DNA of 31,655 bases from JALYSX01 sp035544315. Lineage in GTDB: Bacteria > Vulcanimicrobiota > Vulcanimicrobiia > Vulcanimicrobiales > Vulcanimicrobiaceae. Below, piece by piece: positions 31,252 to 31,655 of the stretch. The DNA lies in contig DATKGB010000129.1 of assembly GCA_035544315.1 (NCBI GenBank), positions 1-31,655 on the forward strand, written 5' to 3'. A program made the translations under genes and the position numbers. The stretch's first letter is position 1; each line of letters begins with the position of its first letter. The notes under the pieces were generated by a model. The model was not told the origin of the DNA. It saw only the letters and a list, made by a program, of their open reading frames with translations, and ran no database searches.

Positions 31252-31655
31252 GGCGGCGCTCCGCCCGAACCCATGCCGCCAAGCGACGGAGCGGGGCTGA
31301 GATTGTCCAGGAAGTTTTCTTTGGGGCGGTAGGCGGCCGTGAAATACATCATCGTACCCTTCCCGTCGGTCATCGTGCCGAGCATGTCGGTCGTACCATC
31401 GACGGTGGCGTTGAACACCAGCGTCGTACCGTCGGCCAGGGTCACGACCACGCGCACGGTTTTCCCGTCGATGGCGCCCGCGAGGGCGAATTGTTTACCC
31501 GCGTTATCGAGATACACGCCGGTCAGCGCGTTCTGATCCTGCTTGAGTTTGAAGTGCGTGTAGATTGCCGTCGGCAGCGATGGTGCTTGCAACGCTACTT
31601 CCCAGACGCCCTCGAGTCCCTTGCGTTGTGTTTTGGGCGGAGCGGGCGTCGGCCT
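31248..31655 (-). CDS. Protein of unknown function, 5' end outside window
   Basis: The frame is open to the right edge, so the start is not in the window; the TTG at 31592 is internal. The visible 135 residues begin with proline-rich RPTPAPPKTQRKGLEGVW. They continue as beta-rich sequence with alternating strands: YTHFKLKQDQNALTGVYLDN, then KTVRVVVTLADGTTLVFNAT and DGTTDMLGTMTDGKGTMMYF. The protein ends in a low-complexity PSLGGMGSGGAPP tail. The pattern resembles lipocalin-like or beta-sandwich domains found in exported proteins, but I assign no family or function. Confidence 0.7.
   Translation of the reverse strand, partial: RPTPAPPKTQRKGLEGVWEVALQAPSLPTAIYTHFKLKQDQNALTGVYLDNAGKQFALAGAIDGKTVRVVVTLADGTTLVFNATVDGTTDMLGTMTDGKGTMMYFTAAYRPKENFLDNLSPAPSLGGMGSGGAPP

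Noticed and set aside
1..31655. tRNA, rRNA, CRISPR or riboswitch
   Set aside because: I looked for TpsiC-like boxes, regularly spaced repeats and riboswitch cores near metY and leuC, and found none that I could support.

Overview
The window is GC-rich, densely packed bacterial chromosome. Genes overlap or abut almost everywhere. There are no tRNA or rRNA genes, no CRISPR array, and no recognisable transposase or integrase. GTG and TTG starts are common. The gene set (archaeal-type ProS, HacA-type LeuC, an Amj-type lipid II flippase, lipid-linked glycosylation genes, exported lipoproteins with low-complexity beta-propellers) suggests an environmental, little-cultured lineage. Candidatus Eremiobacterota (WPS-2) or a similar phylum would fit, but that is an impression of gene style and not a demonstrated placement.

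Layout. 1-598: a VapBC toxin-antitoxin pair whose antitoxin is cut by the window edge. 607-2151 (-): an amino-acid permease. 2166-4384: a low-GC 2.1-kb island between two 64-bp direct repeats. The repeats duplicate the leader, start codon and first codons of the NUDIX hydrolase gene at 4356. The island carries a frameshifted gene, a secreted protein and a small membrane protein, all unrecognised. 4356-5496: the NUDIX hydrolase faces a PduO-type cobalamin adenosyltransferase. 5593-10428 (+): proS, an exported protein, an M16 protease, amj and a TPR lipoprotein in one run. 10414-13982 (-): two GT-C glycosyltransferases flanking a GtrA flippase. 14025-22986 (+): glpX, a flavoprotein disulfide reductase, a nitrilase-type amidase next to nadE (a probable two-gene glutamine-dependent NAD synthetase), a Phd antitoxin with only a stub of its VapC toxin, a Met8-like protein, cinA and a large S8 protease lipoprotein.

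22990-29398 (-) is the most interesting region. Six genes are joined by five consecutive 4-bp stop/start overlaps: metY, a CoA-binding protein, luxE, luxC, a class III aminotransferase and a Gfo/Idh/MocA oxidoreductase. There is no luciferase (luxAB) or acyltransferase (luxD) gene nearby. The chemistry I infer is activation of a carboxylic acid by LuxE, reduction to an aldehyde by LuxC, and transamination to an amine, with the oxidoreductase acting before or after. The product is unknown.

29459-31251 (+): leuC and leuD are transcribed divergently from that operon across a 60-bp gap. A partial exported or cytosolic protein of unknown function runs off the right edge on the minus strand.

Two smaller patterns link distant parts of the window. 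The leader of metY shares a 16-base identical block ending in the start codon with the leader of the NUDIX gene. In addition, all five convergent gene junctions leave no room for an intrinsic terminator.
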